From assembly GCA_011317545.1 (NCBI GenBank), contig WUJK01000006.1:2108001-2172000 (forward strand): a stretch of DNA of 64,000 nucleotides. The letters are read 5' to 3'. A program made the translations under genes and the position numbers. The DNA is from Coniella vitis. Lineage: Eukaryota > Ascomycota > Sordariomycetes > Diaporthales > Schizoparmaceae. The notes below the pieces were generated by a model, which saw only the letters and a list, made by a program, of their open reading frames with translations, had not been told where the DNA came from and made no database searches. Of this stretch, positions 48,487-60,420 are shown in pieces (position 1 is the stretch's first letter; the number at the start of each line of letters is the position of its first letter).

Positions 48487-49190
48487 CAGGTAGCATTTGT
48501 TACTTGTCTGGATGAACGAAAGATCTGGCAGTAATGATAGAATGATACTGCTAATGATGGTAGATAAATATGCAAGTTGTTGAATATCTGAATTGTAATG
48601 TATTCCATTACCGTGGCTGCTTGCAGCTTGTGGTTCCCTGCTTACATAAACCTGTAAGTTTATCGTGTGAACTCTTCGTTCACTAGACCGCCTGAAATAT
48701 ACCTCGGTCATATACTTGATCATTTCTATTCATTCATCACATTGCTTTCTAGGCAATAATTGTCCCAACATGAAATATCCACCCATACATGATATGGTGT
48801 CGAAAAGCCTTGTGGCCTGTTGCAGGTATAAAGGAACAATTACCATTATGCACAAGCACTCACACAAACGAGTACATTTCCATCACATTCCTCCTCTTTC
48901 TTGAGAAGCCTTTTTTTTATATGCAGATCCATTATAAGAATATGCTATGTTTCCTACTTGAGACAAAAGAGCATTCAGCATGTCGAAAATGTCGATGCTA
49001 ATGCAGCGTAAAGTGCTGTTCGATGGTGGCCAATGATGATGGTTCCCGGGTATTCAATGGCAATAACACATTTCCTCCTCCTTCATGACGATCCCTCCAA
49101 TACCTCCGTGCTTCATGTCCTCTAACCAGATTGGCATAGCCAACCGATGCGTTGTTCTATTATTTCCGTACAGAATCATACAAAAGACGC
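48487..49190. other. Spacer; no gene seen
   Basis: AT-richer spacer holding the 5' region of the 2EXR gene and the 3' end of the kinase gene. The upstream in-frame extension of the 2EXR frame (48487-48723) reads as hydrophobic text, TIISSIILSLLPDL, with no family support. Confidence 0.5.
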
Positions 49191-52100
49191 CTATGCAATA
49201 TGCACAGCTGATATAGAATCAGCCAAAAGCAAAGCTTCCACCTGCTTCAACAAGTCCGGGACTCGGAACGGCTTTGAGAGCACATCGTCCATGCCGCTCT
49301 GCTTGGCTGTCGCAACTTGCTGCTCCCGCACGTTCGCCGTGACCGCAATGACAGGTACATGGCCCTGCACCTCGCCAGACGCTTCCATCTTGCGAATTTC
49401 GCGCACGCACGTCAATCCGTCCATGTTGGGCATTTCGAGGTCCATGAGGATAATATCCAGGGGAACCACACCAGCTGCAGCCTCAGTCGCAGGTTTGCAG
49501 AAATGCGTTGTCTTCAAAAATGCCAACGCCTCCAGTCCGTCATTGGCAAGGAATACCTTGCACCCGGCCTTCTTGAGCTGGGTAGCCAGCACGCGCTGGT
49601 TGATAAGATTATCTTCGACAATGAGGATCGTCGTCTCCTTGGGGTCAAACTTCTTGCGTGCCTTGGCAGCGACGAGGCTGGCACCCTGACCGCCAGTCAA
49701 TGCCAGATCTTGACGTTGAGGTGCGACTTGTTGCTGTAGGCTCGCATCGCCACCGAGGTGCTGTTCAAGGGGTAGAATAGTGTCCTTGTTGAGGTCACTG
49801 GGCGCCGTGCATCGCTTGGCAAGAATGTAGAAGCTGAACCTGCTACCTTTGCCGGCCTCCGAGGCAACGCCAATCTGGCCTCCGTGAAGCTCTGCGAGGC
49901 GCTTCGAGATGAAAAGGCCAAGGCCGCTGCCACCATATTGCGCATGAGTGCGCGGCGACGCCTGCTTGAACCGCTGGAACAGGATTTGCTTATCTTCTGT
50001 AGTCAAGCCGCAACCCGAGTCTTGAACTTCGAACCGTATAAATACACTCTCACCATCCGCCCAGTCTTCAGCAACGTTCTTTGTATTTCCCATGGGTGCA
50101 AACTGAAATCCGGCAACGTGGTCGAGGGTGGGTGGTTCTGGAGAGGCACCCACACTGACAGTCAAAACACGGGTGTTGGATGGGGCGGTAAATTTGATGG
50201 CGTTGGTCAGCAGGTTGATTAGGATCTGCAGGACCCTGCTAGGATCTAGAGAAACCCAGTCCACATTGTTGTCAAGGTAGGAAGGATCTACCTGTATTTC
50301 TGCTTGAATGTCCTTTGCCTGCAGCTCGGAGTCGAACATCTTGATGGCGCGGCTCAGGATTTGTTCGGGTCGGGAGGGAACAGGTGTGATGACCAGCAGG
50401 TTCGAATCGAGTTTGGAAATTGTGAGAATGTCGTCAACAATCGATTTCTGATGTTGGACACAGAGACTGATAATCTGTGCCGATTCGAGACAGGATGCAA
50501 CAACGTCTGCATCCGGATCGATCCCCTTCTTCTTGCACTCTATCAGAGCGGTACTAATATCGTCTGCGCACTGGAGAATAGCGCTCAAGGGGTTGCGCAT
50601 TTCGTGCGAAGTAATGTCGATGAATTCGTTTTGCTGTCGTCGGGTTTCTTCAGCTTCGTTCAGCTGATGCTCTTGGAGACCTTGGGCCCATTTTATCTTG
50701 GAAATATCCGTAATGCTTCCCATGATGGAGCGGAGGGAGCCGTCGGCGGCAATCTCGGGCTGCGCAATGAACATGACCCCTTTGTTGATGTTAGACTCTT
50801 TGTCCCAAGAGACTGAATGTGGTATCTCGAGAATATTATGACAAGCTGCTGACAAGTTCAGGGTCACTTACAATAGTTGATGGCTTCACCATGCAGGTTA
50901 ACGGGCTTGGAGTTGCGGATCTTGAGCTGAAGCTCACCAGACCAGGGGCGGTGCTCATTGGCAAGGATATGCCAACCTTCCTCCATGACCTTGACACTGC
51001 CGTCGAGTATAAAGTCCATCCAAGAAAGTTCGTACTGGCTGTCTCTAGGAAGACCTGTCATCTCAAAGAACGTCTCGTTGGCCTCGCGTAAAACGCCCTC
51101 GGGGCTGATGAGGAACATGCCGAGCGGAGAAAGCTCGGTCATTCGTCGTAATCGGCTAGCTTGAATGTCCAACTCTTGGGTCAGGTTTTCTAACAAGGAG
51201 GATAAGAGTTAGACAAGTGTATACAGCGCGCTTTAGTGCGGTGCGTGACGCTTCAAAGAAAGACTTACCCTTTTCCAGGTGTGCTGCTTCAAACGCGTCC
51301 CTCATGCGGCGCGTCTCTTCCTCAAATAGAATTGTAGAGGCCAGCGACGTGGCGAGCTGCCTGTTGAACATGATGGTAAAAGATCTATAGTCATCATCAT
51401 ACGACCGTCGAGGGTTCACACCCAAGACCAGGAATGCGAGCACATTGTCTGCATTGGTCGGCCGTACGGGGAAGATGACGGCCTCCCTGCACGGATCACC
51501 AAAGCCTCGCCACTCGATACCCTCCAGGAGCGATTCTGGAAGGGTGCCATCCCGGACTCGCAGCAGCGTAGGTTCCCGCGTACGCATTGCTTCTCGAAAC
51601 GATGGGACAAAGCCTTCCAAGCTCCGTCTCAAATCAAGCTGAGTGGGAGCGGCAATGTGGCCCTCTGGCACACCCAAAGAGCCTTCAAAATGGCAGGTCT
51701 TGAGAGAGATTGAAGTTTCCGATGCGGCAGATGAAAAGTCACCGTCGTCTTCTTCACCAACAGAGTACAACAACGCAAAGGGAACGTCTCTGGTGTTGTC
51801 CGCTAGACCCTCTAGTACGAGTTTCCAAAACTGCTTGACCGTCTTGGCGGCGGCGGTACGCTCGCCCACAGCATTGACTGACCTCATGCGTCGTTGCTGA
51901 AGGATCAATTCGGTCGTCTGGAATGGCGCATTATAGAATCCAGTGAGCTCCTGTGTCGCAGCAGAGTAAAGGGGGACGTAGGTCCACGAGTAGTATGTCT
52001 CTTCGAGCATGCCGTGTCGGTAAATGGACAAAAAGTCATTGTCCTTGCGCACACTCACACCGGTGCGACCGCACTCTTCAAAGAGAGGCCCGCAGTAGTC

Positions 52101-53159
52101 CCAGATCTCGGCAAAGAAGTCTGCGAAATCTGTGCCCATCAGGGTGGGATGCTTGTTCCCAGCCACTTCCAGGGCGTAGGCCTCATTGTAGATGACGGTC
52201 AACTTGGGACCCCAGAAGAGGGCAGCCGGGTAAGGATTCGACATGACCAGGTTGACGATCTGGCGGAACTCCGTGGACCAGTCCTTCATGGGACCGAGAG
52301 ATGTGGAGCCCCAGTCTACACTGCGGACGTATTTGAGATGAGCCGAAAGCTGACCAACCGGCTTGGTTGCCGTCCAGTCCATGGCGGCGCGCTCCGACAG
52401 GGTCGAAAGGTTCAGAGAAATATTGTTAGATGACTTTGAGTTTCCCGTCTTCATGGAGCCGCCACTGGTGGGCTGCCGCGGGTAGAAGATGGGCGATTCG
52501 CGATCCTCGTCGGTCGGCGGGAGCGACACGTTGGAAGATCCAGCCTTGTCTGTGCCTTGATCGTGCCCTTGGTCAGCTGTGGCAGCATGCTGGCCATCCA
52601 GGCTTCCCCTCGCTTTACTCGCCAGGCTGGCGCTTATGCCGCCCGTCGCGACCTCGAGCGGAGCACCAGATGCCAGATCCAGCGGCGCCGTAGGGCTCAG
52701 GTGCCAGAGCCTGGTTCCGCTGACCAATCGCCATCGCTTTTTGATGGTTGAGCCTGTCCACATCAATTCACGAAAGACAAACGTCTGCGGGAAAACATCC
52801 CTGGAGTCATCGTGAGGGGTAACTCCAGTCGCCCAGGCCTTGAAAGCCGCGTGGGTTGCCGCAACCGCCGTCACTGGGCGGCGAGCCTCATCAGGCTGGC
52901 AAGGCACGAGGCCCAGCCTCTCGGGTCCGGGGACGGCCGCATTGTTCGCATTGCTGTCGGTGTCAATGCCTAGAACGGCGTCGAGGAGCCGTTCATGCAA
53001 GCGCAAAGCCGCGTTACAAAAGACAGGGCTGATGGCAACCGAAATATCTGTTGGGTCGTCGGGGTCGAGGTCGAGCACAAACGTGGGTCTTGAGTCGGCA
53101 TCGAGGATATCTTGGAGGCAGAGGGTGTCTAAACCATCTGCAATACCCTCCTCAGCCAT
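49191..53159 (-). CDS. Hybrid sensor histidine kinase/response regulator
   Basis: A cytoplasmic two-component sensor that phosphorylates itself on His, passes phosphate to its own receiver Asp and onward through an HPt protein towards a MAP kinase cascade (family knowledge). Exons are 53159-51269, 51189-50872 and 50812-49191, giving 1,276 residues. Order: an N-terminal sensor region with PAS/GAF-like text (WGPKLTVIYNEAYALEVAGNKHP, split as NEAYALEVAG near residue 335), a PAS domain (TELSPLGMFLISPEGVLREAN, in exon 2), HisKA with SHEMRNPLSA (His about 806), and HATPase with INLLTNAIKF (Asn about 940), DSGCGL and GSGLGLFISK. A receiver domain follows (IVEDNLINQR, ILMDLEMPNMDG, AVTAN, LSKPF). All catalytic residues are present. 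No membrane segment is seen. The open frame continues upstream to 53462 without an ATG, so a 5' exon is possible. Confidence 0.92.
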
Positions 53160-55092
53160 GCGTGAAGAAGGGGTGGGGGGGACAACCACCAGTGCCGCTG
53201 TCCCCTCGGCGACAGGGCGGCGTGGTGTGGACCCGGGGAAGGTGTTCCTGGCGGAAGGTTGTTGTGCACTCTTTTGCTCGGGCCCGGCAGGTTGCTTCTT
53301 GCCCTTTGGGATCCCAAGCTTGTTTTGGCTTTGGTTTTGGCTTTGATTGTCTTTGTCAGCCACCGCGGCGCTTGGGCAGGGCGGATGTGTGGTTGGTTCC
53401 GCGTCGGACGCAGGCGAGTTGAGTTTGGGTAAGGTAAGATAGAATGGGGAAGTCGCTGCCAAGGTCTGGCGAGGGGTTCAGATGGCAAGCAGGGCAGCAG
53501 AGGCAGGCAGGCAGGGCAGGCAGGGCCGGCGGTGCAGGTTTGGATGGACCCTGCCTCTTTTTTCCGCGCTGGAAGGGAGCCCCTCTCTCGTCTCTCAGCT
53601 GCCAGACCAGGGGCAACAGGGAAAATGACGTAGATGTCGGTTTGTGCAACTGTGGCATGCCGCGGGGGTGATTGGAGGCTGACAAAAAAGTGAGGCTCGG
53701 GCAGGTCTGTCCCAGGCCTGGACTCTGTAACAAAAGGGGCCTGACCAGTACTTGCTGTAGAGCGATAAAAGTCCGCTGTATAGCGGCAGTAAAATGCTAC
53801 AAAGTCGAGTTGTTTCTAGTGCCAAGCAGCAATGCTAATCACTACATAAACAAGGCAAGGAGGGCAGCCGAGCTAGTCCCGTTCTGTTGTTGTTACTCGG
53901 AGTAGACCAGGGTTACATGCATTTCCACCTCGTAGGCATGTAAAACACTTTCTTCAAAGGTGAGGACCTTCTCGCTATCATTTGAGATTTGCTGTTACAT
54001 GGCGTTCCTCAGCTCGAGCTCCCCAGCTGCTGACATCAGTGGCCTGTTGTAGGTCTTGAGTAGCTGCTCCAATTCGAAAGCTAGCATGCCCAGTTCCTTA
54101 ATCCTGCTTGAAAGTAGGTACTTTTGGAATCGCCTCTCTCAGCAAGCCACTTCCACACCTTTGGGAAGAAACCATCATGTGGCTGTACTCTTGGGACAGA
54201 GTGCTGCAGTGATGAAAGACCTTTTGAAGAATTTTGTGCTGGAAAAATGTTGTCGCAGCCAATCAAGAGCTGGCATTGCTTCCGACTGGGCGTGTAGATA
54301 GCCGTGTGTTTAACCGGAGGGTTTAGTCCAGCTGCGTGATGGGCCCCTGGCGCCCCACCCGGAGGGGCATGAACGCGCTACTACTATGTACATAGTATGT
54401 ACTTAGTACTGTAGACCCGGCCCCGGCCCCACGCCTGGATCTCGCTGTCGGTCATAGAGTCAGCCGCTCGCAACGGATCCGAATTGATCGACACACGTGC
54501 TGCAGTCTTTCTGCACGTCAACTTGTTCGCAGGATATGCCGACCTCTCTAGCACGCTGACTACTTGAGCTTATGTACAAGATAGGGACACAAACAATGCC
54601 TCCAAAAAGTGGACAGTGCGCGCATAATCAACGCTGGATACATATACCTCTCTCTCACGGAGTCGAAACTCGGCCCGGCCCGTGCTCCACGTGCCTCGTC
54701 CATTGATGATGCGTCCCTGACGCGACCGTCGCACGCACACCCACCCCCAACTTGTTCGATGAGGCTCTGCTAGAGGAGCTAGAGGAGCTAGGGCAGCAAG
54801 CACATGCTTTTGGCATGAATTTGGCGCACAACACCCGAACGACCTCAGAGAACTTGGCTCGGTTCAACCAATCTCTGCGAAACCCATGTTCGTCATGCTG
54901 GGACTATGGGCAACCGCTACCGCCCGTCTTTGGGACTGCTGGGGTACAGCTGGCCTTTTGACTCCGACCTAGGTGAATACGTACCTAGTAGGTACGTAGT
55001 TGCTACCCGCTCCTCGTTAAGTCGACTAGACAATACTGCTTGCCACAGAGCCGTTGTTGCTGTCAAGTTGCTGTTCCGCTACTGGCCTGCAG
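53160..55092. other. Spacer upstream of the histidine kinase; no gene supported
   Basis: The first ~300 bp are an open continuation of the kinase frame (Gln/Ser/Asn/Lys-rich) that may be a 5' exon or leader. Beyond 53500 there is a GGCAG-rich stretch (53485-53530) and a perfect 16-bp palindrome at 54382. Short frames have no recognised content. Confidence 0.5.
54382..54397. other. 16-bp perfect palindrome TACTATGTACATAGTA
   Basis: A self-complementary sequence in intergenic DNA. Half-sites of it (TACTATGTA or TACATAGTA) recur in other spacers of the window; see findings. Confidence 0.85.
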
Positions 55093-55930
55093 TCAACCCA
55101 CCTCCGGGACAAGTGTTTGTGTGAATGTTGTTGTGGATTTCTTGATAGTGACTGTTCTGTCGTCTCCAAACGCGTGGATCGCGCTTGTCAAAGTCGGTGT
55201 TACCGCACTCTCTACCTCGGTAGCGGTCAAGTGTCTGGTCTTACTTTTGGTTGCCGAGTGCGGCTCTCTAGGCGTTCCTGTCGTCTTGGCAACGGTTTTC
55301 CAAGAGGCGAACATCGTGACATCTGTGGCTTGCATCAGCGCCTGAACTGGCTCCGCGCCTCAATGGACATGGAACACCTTCAGTGGTCTGGCCAGTGCTT
55401 GGACTCGGTGTTGCCATTAGTATCACTGTCGTTGTCTTTGTAAACTTACTCAGGGAGGGTGATGCTGTCAACACGATTGTCGTAATGTCTTCAGACTCGC
55501 TGGAAGGGAACTGCAGCGTGGTCTTGATTACGGTACTGTATACAGTGCTTCTCGTAGCTTGCAAAGACTCTGCAGTCGACGTCTGAGTCGTTAGCGCAGT
55601 AGGAAATCTCGTGGATACCTTGATACCTATTGACTCTGTTTGCTCTATATATGACTTCGCATGTGACTGGCGTACAGAGTCGTAGGCTATGGCACCCCAG
55701 ATTGCGACGGCGACGAAGCCAATGCCAGCAAGTACTAGCAGTTGGGTGATTCTTGCCTTAGCGGACCTCGCATAATCATGAGGCAGAGGCGTCCCAAATT
55801 GACAATAGCAGTGGGTCAGCACTGTGAGCTATCACCGGTACCTAATGAGCGCTATTAGCTTGATCGTAGGCACATGGGACTTGCCATGATTGGTTAAGTC
55901 TACAGACTTGTACAGCGGTGGCTTTTCCAT
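55093..55930 (-). CDS. Single-pass membrane protein with Ser/Thr-rich domain, hypothetical
   Basis: Proposed exons are 55930-55885, 55821-55450 and 55346-55093, giving 223 residues. Exon 1 encodes MEKPPLYKSVDLTNH and joins exon 2 in phase, apparently by a GC donor (CATG|GCAAGT...CTCACAG). Intron 2 has a clear GTAAGT donor and an ACTAAT branch site, but its acceptor is uncertain: 55347 is chosen, and one near 55360 also keeps the frame. The protein has one membrane helix (LLVLAGIGFVAVAIWGAIAY, about residues 43-62). A long Ser/Thr-rich segment (TVYSTVIKTTLQ, TTIVLTASPS, STTTFTQTL) follows, of the kind that is O-glycosylated outside the cell. This layout resembles small fungal surface or wall-sensor proteins, but no family is recognised. 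Confidence 0.5.
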
Positions 55931-56662
55931 GCTCGATCGAATTGGTGTGGGCGAGGAAGAAATGATGTTGATTAGATAAGGAGCCCGCTTAACATGTCGC
56001 CAACGTTGCTCTTGGATATCATTCGCAGCCGACTCGAGCTGTAAATGGTTAATGGATAGGGTCGTAATGTTCAGTGGGCGGTCACACAGATTCATGAATA
56101 TTATATGCGTCAATCGTTCACCAAGTCGCCAAGAGTGGCCGATCAGCCAGGCGGCGGTGACTGTTTGGCAACGTTTGTGTGCTTGCAGACATGATCGCGA
56201 CTGTTGCTGTAATAGGCTTGATGCTCGGTTTGAGGTCCCATTGTCACCACTTGAGTCCTTTGCAGTGGGGAAGCTCTTAACTCGACAATAGAAAAACCTT
56301 GCGCGATGTTGACAGTTCTATGGAATGGGCGTTGTTGCGTGCTGCTATCCTTAGCAGGAGCGGTGCTGGCTGGGGGCCAAAAAGTTTCCGGGGTGCTGCG
56401 GGGGCAAAGGGCTGGGTGGGGTGGGGGGCGCAAACAAAAGCGGGCACTGCAATCTGCATCTGCGACTTCCCAGCCGAGCTCAACGTTACTCGTCCCAAAT
56501 CCGCGGGCCGAGATTGCCAACGACAAATCCACATACCTTTTCCAATCCAACCCCCTAGGACCAGTGTAAGAGGCTCTCAACTGCTCTCTTATCCTGGCCT
56601 CTACGCTCTTTCTCAAATGGCGGCCGCTTCACAGAGGCCTACCTATCCCCAGGTTTCCTGGG
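55931..56662. other. Divergent spacer; no gene seen
   Basis: Upstream DNA shared by the minus-strand membrane protein and the plus-strand 2EXR-like gene. A frame from ATG 56617 ends after 33 codons and does not reach the next exon in phase. Confidence 0.5.
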
Positions 56663-57431
56663 ATGCTGCCCCCGCTCACGTCCAAGGATCGTCTCGTCCG
56701 CTATCGCCTGCACAATAGCTTCCCAGATCAGAACTCGCGAGAAGCACGCATGTAAGACAACCCGGTGCCGTGTTTCTTTTACGCTTTCAAAATGGCAGAT
56801 CTCAAGAGCTAAACACATACTTCCTCCTAGCTATGAAGCCAATAGAAGCAAATCCCGCCTGCTCCGGCTGCCGTACGAATTGCGCTTACAGATATATGCC
56901 ATTCTCCTCGGCAACCGCCAGATCCACATCCGATTTGTGCCATGGCAGTACAAGCGCCCCGTGAAGCGCAGCAAGGCAGATAAGGAGACTGTCAAGGGCC
57001 ACTTTCACTACGAAGTTCTGCCACAGAGGCAGGATCCTTGGGCTCCTGGTGTTGAGCAACTATGGGAGAATGCTACCACCACCTCGAATGCAGCGAGCGC
57101 GAGAATCACACTTCTCTCCGGGGTCTGCCGTCAGCTTTACAACGAGACAGCACTGCTTCCGCACAAGCTTAACGCCTGGTCATTTGAGAGCATGCACCTG
57201 ATGGAGAGGTATGTCCTCAGAGATAACAGGATGCCTCTCCACCAGAGAAAAGTCGTCGAAGTTCTCTATTGCCGAGAAAGGCTGCCCAAGGATCTGCAGA
57301 AGAAATTCAAGGGTCTAAAAGCCATTGTCTGGAAGGACGGGGAGAAACTGCGCTGGCAGGATCTCGACATCTTTCCTGACGTTGCATGGAAAGATAGGAA
57401 GCAGCTGCTCGAACAGTCCTGGAGATACTGA
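56663..57431 (+). CDS. 2EXR-like protein, short, hypothetical
   Basis: 229 residues from two exons, 56663-56751 and 56831-57431. The 79-bp intron has donor GTAAGA, branch GCTAAA and acceptor CCTAG; phase 2 joins ...SREARI to YEANRSKS. It carries the same two family hallmarks as the genes at 45137 and 46954: LLRLPYELRLQIYAILLG (about residues 40-57) and LLSGVCRQLYNETALLPH (about residue 126 onward). C-terminal text is Lys/Trp-rich (LKAIVWKDGEKLRWQDLD). The start MLPPLTSKD is the only in-frame Met upstream of the intron; an additional 5' exon is possible. Function unknown. Confidence 0.62.
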
Positions 57432-58916
57432 TTCTTGCAATTGTGCTTATTCACTTAGACCAGGCCCCAATGCCTGTTCGATGGCACTTTGTCTACATTA
57501 CAGTATCTCGTGCCCTTGCCGAATTGCCCAATGGCGCCGACAATTCTATCAACGATGGCTGAATCCTGCTTTACAGCCACCATGAAGCTCCATTTGCTTT
57601 TGCATGTCGAAGTTTAAGCAAATCTTACGGTGTGCATTGTCCTGGTCAGCGATTTTGCACTCAAACTCAATGGCTTATGCTCGCGTGTCTCAATGGCGCG
57701 CGGGACTCTTTTCGACAACGAAGGCTACACTTGCAACACCGCTCTTGAAACGGGGTGGATAGCGCTACTATGTACAAGATTGCCTTGCGTTGGGGTAGTA
57801 ATTTCTTTCAGCATTTGGACGAGGCATGGGCCTAAGACCTAGCCTAAGTACAAAGTCAAGACCTTGCACAGTTTGGTCAGCAGCATAGCTAGCGGTCAAG
57901 AATGAGCTACGCTGCGTGCGTGGTTTTTCACAAACCGGAGATCAAGTCCTGTTGTAGGATGATGCGCAATTACTGTGCGAGGCTCTCCGGACCGGGGTAT
58001 AAAGCTGCACCTGCTCCATGATGCTTTTGCGATTATCGGTGTGCCATGAACCAGCACCTCCGATGGATGACTGGCTGGGAGCTGAAGTGGGACATCTATG
58101 CCAGAGTACACAGCCTTGACAAGGAGTATGAAACTTTTTAATGGGCTGCATACCAGCCAACCTGCATGATGCTGTTGCTATATCTTGATTCATCACTTTG
58201 CAGGATTAAGGCCATTCCGTCCCTGAAAGAGAAATGTAGCTCATGCTAATCTCCTGTTACAAAGCAAGCTCAAGTACCTATGTTCTCAGCTTGCCGATGC
58301 CTTGTTGCTGCAATAACCAAGCAAAAGAAGGACCAAGACACCCCCCCCCCCTCCAAAAAAAAAAAGAACAATTCTTGCCGGGTTCAGCGTCGTCCAGCCA
58401 ATTGAGACTGCGACTTCAAGTATGTAACGGTTGATTTGGTTAGATGTCTTGTGGGCTCTTCGTAAGTTCTGCATGTTTACTGGTCCACGAATGCTTGAGG
58501 CCCGATAAGACAGTGAGACATGACTGTTACTTACAAAGTACCAAAACTTCAAGCCACTCAAGGCGCAGCAGATTGGAGGCTCTGATGAGCGAGTTTGAAT
58601 AATGAATTTATGATCGACTTGAAAGCTCAAAAGTATCTATTAGCAGGTCGCTCGCTATACGAAGACCGAACATGTCCTGTCCCCAAGTAGTACCCGAACC
58701 CTGAAGCTGGCTGCTGGCTATGGCCCCCAAGCGTCTGGCCTGGGGGTCTCATATTCCTTGTACTATGTAAGTAGCGTATTCGCCACCCCAGGCCTCCCAG
58801 CTTCATAAGTTGGGCCACGTCCTTGCCCGGCTTGTGTGCTGGCCCTTCTCTCATTCATCAACAAATCCTTCCCCCTTCAAGCTGTTTCGCATACTGGAAA
58901 CAGAACCGCATAAAAG
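57432..58916. other. Spacer; no gene seen
   Basis: No frame here has a recognisable protein. It has a C run followed by an A run (about 58340-58367) and two TACTATGTA motifs (57766 and 58761). The last 60 bp are the CT-rich leader of the GTPase gene. Confidence 0.5.
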
Positions 58917-60420
58917 ATGGCCAGAATCGAAATGCCATCCCCGCAGTCCGACGATGGATTTGATCTCGTCTACGATGTGAGCGCAACCAGCGGTTCGCCA
59001 GCGTCCTTGCCTGAACATCACGGCGCCCATCAAGATGGACTAGAGGAGAGACACAGCAGCAGCAACAACAACACGCATGGACGTCATGTAGCATCTTCGC
59101 AATCAATCAACGCGACAGAGCGACTTTCTGGGCCTCACGAGGTCCCTGTACTACCGCAAACGTCCAAGGAGGATCAAGACATCCAAGACGATGGCGATGG
59201 CGATGTCGCCAGCGAAGGCCGAGGGGACAACGCAGGCATGCTGAGTCAGCAATTTAATGGATATCCACTCCAAGATACAGCCACGGGCGACATGTCTTCG
59301 ATATCGCCAGCTGTGCCTCAGCGTGGTCAGGGAAGCATCAGAGATCGAGTGAGCAATAGTCTGCAGTACACAAAATCCGTGTACAACAAGATTTGGGAAA
59401 AGGACGCCTTGATAGCCGTCATGGGGTAAGTCGTGTCCACGACTACAAAGCTCAGACATCACATGTTGACAGAAGGGACACAGCATGACGGGATCCGGAA
59501 AGACGACCTTCATCTCCAAAGTTACTGGGCGCGATGATCTGGAAATCGGCCACAGCCTCACCTCATGTACGGGCATACCTACCCGGTCGCTCACTGACCC
59601 CTTCATCCAATTCCCGAGCCACCACACTAACTAACACATCTGCCCAGGCACACGCCACATCCAAGTCGTCGAGACCAAAATCGACGGCCAGACAGTTCGC
59701 TTTGTCGATACACCCGGCTTCTCCGACACAACCCTCTCCGACACAGAAGTTCTCGAGCTTATTGCCGATTATCTCGCCGCCGCCTACCGCAAGGAAATGA
59801 AGCTCACAGGCATCATTTACGTGCACCCCATCTCGGATACGCGTGTGACACACCACACCACAAAGAACCTTGAGATGCTCCGCAAACTCACCGGTGAAAA
59901 GAACCTCTCCAATGTCATCCTCGCCACGAGTATGTGGGACAAGGTCGACCCAGCTGACGGCGAGCGGCGCGAAACCGAACTCAAATCCAAATTCTGGAAA
60001 CTACTTATTGCGCTGGGTGCCAAAACGGCGCGCCACCACGGTACGCCTGCATCGGCGCAGCATGTTTCCGAAATGCTGCTGCGCGGTAACAAGAAGCCAT
60101 TTTACCTGCAGCTGCAGGAGGAGATGGGCCGCGAGAACAAACCGCTGCGGGATACCGCTGCAGGACGTGAGGTCATGCTCGAGATTGAGCGCATCAAGGG
60201 TCAGCATCAGCGAGAGCTCGCGGACATGCAGGAGTTGATCCAGTCGTCAGCGCGCGAGAGTGAGTCTGTGATTGAGGCAATGCGTGAGGAGCATCAGCGG
60301 ACGCTGAGCGAGTTGCAGCGGGTCTTGAGCGATGAGCGGCGGATGAATAGCGAGGCGATGCGGTCAATGAGTGAGCGGATCCAGGAGTTGGAACGACGTG
60401 GTGCGTGTAATGTTATGTGA
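58917..60420 (+). CDS. AIG1/Toc34-like P-loop GTPase with coiled-coil tail
   Basis: 454 residues from three exons, 58917-59425, 59484-59566 and 59648-60420, with introns of 58 and 81 bp; all phases agree. Residues 1-150 are acidic, Ser/Asn/Gln-rich and probably disordered. The GTPase core follows: P-loop GMTGSGKTT (residues 170-178, created by splicing of intron 1), a switch region ending HSLTSCTRHIQ across intron 2, the G3 box DTPGF (218-222), and a likely G4-equivalent ATSMWDKVD. These match the AIG1/septin-like TRAFAC GTPases common in fungal genomes. From about residue 375 the tail is Glu/Arg/Gln-rich with heptads (RIKGQHQRELADMQ, EHQRTLSELQRVLS), a coiled coil for self-association. The partner and role are unknown; relatives act at membranes or in immunity-like responses, so a specific function is not assigned. 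Confidence 0.85.

Noticed and set aside
54735..54961. Plus-strand frame starting MFDEALLEELEELGQQ
   Set aside because: Acidic Leu-rich text comes from a short GAGGAGCTA repeat; the opposite strand is equally open and no family matches.
55268..55822. Unspliced 184-residue reading of the membrane protein gene
   Set aside because: It ends in out-of-character Arg/His/Cys text. A GTAAGT donor at 55449 leads to a continued Ser/Thr-rich frame, so a spliced model is preferred.
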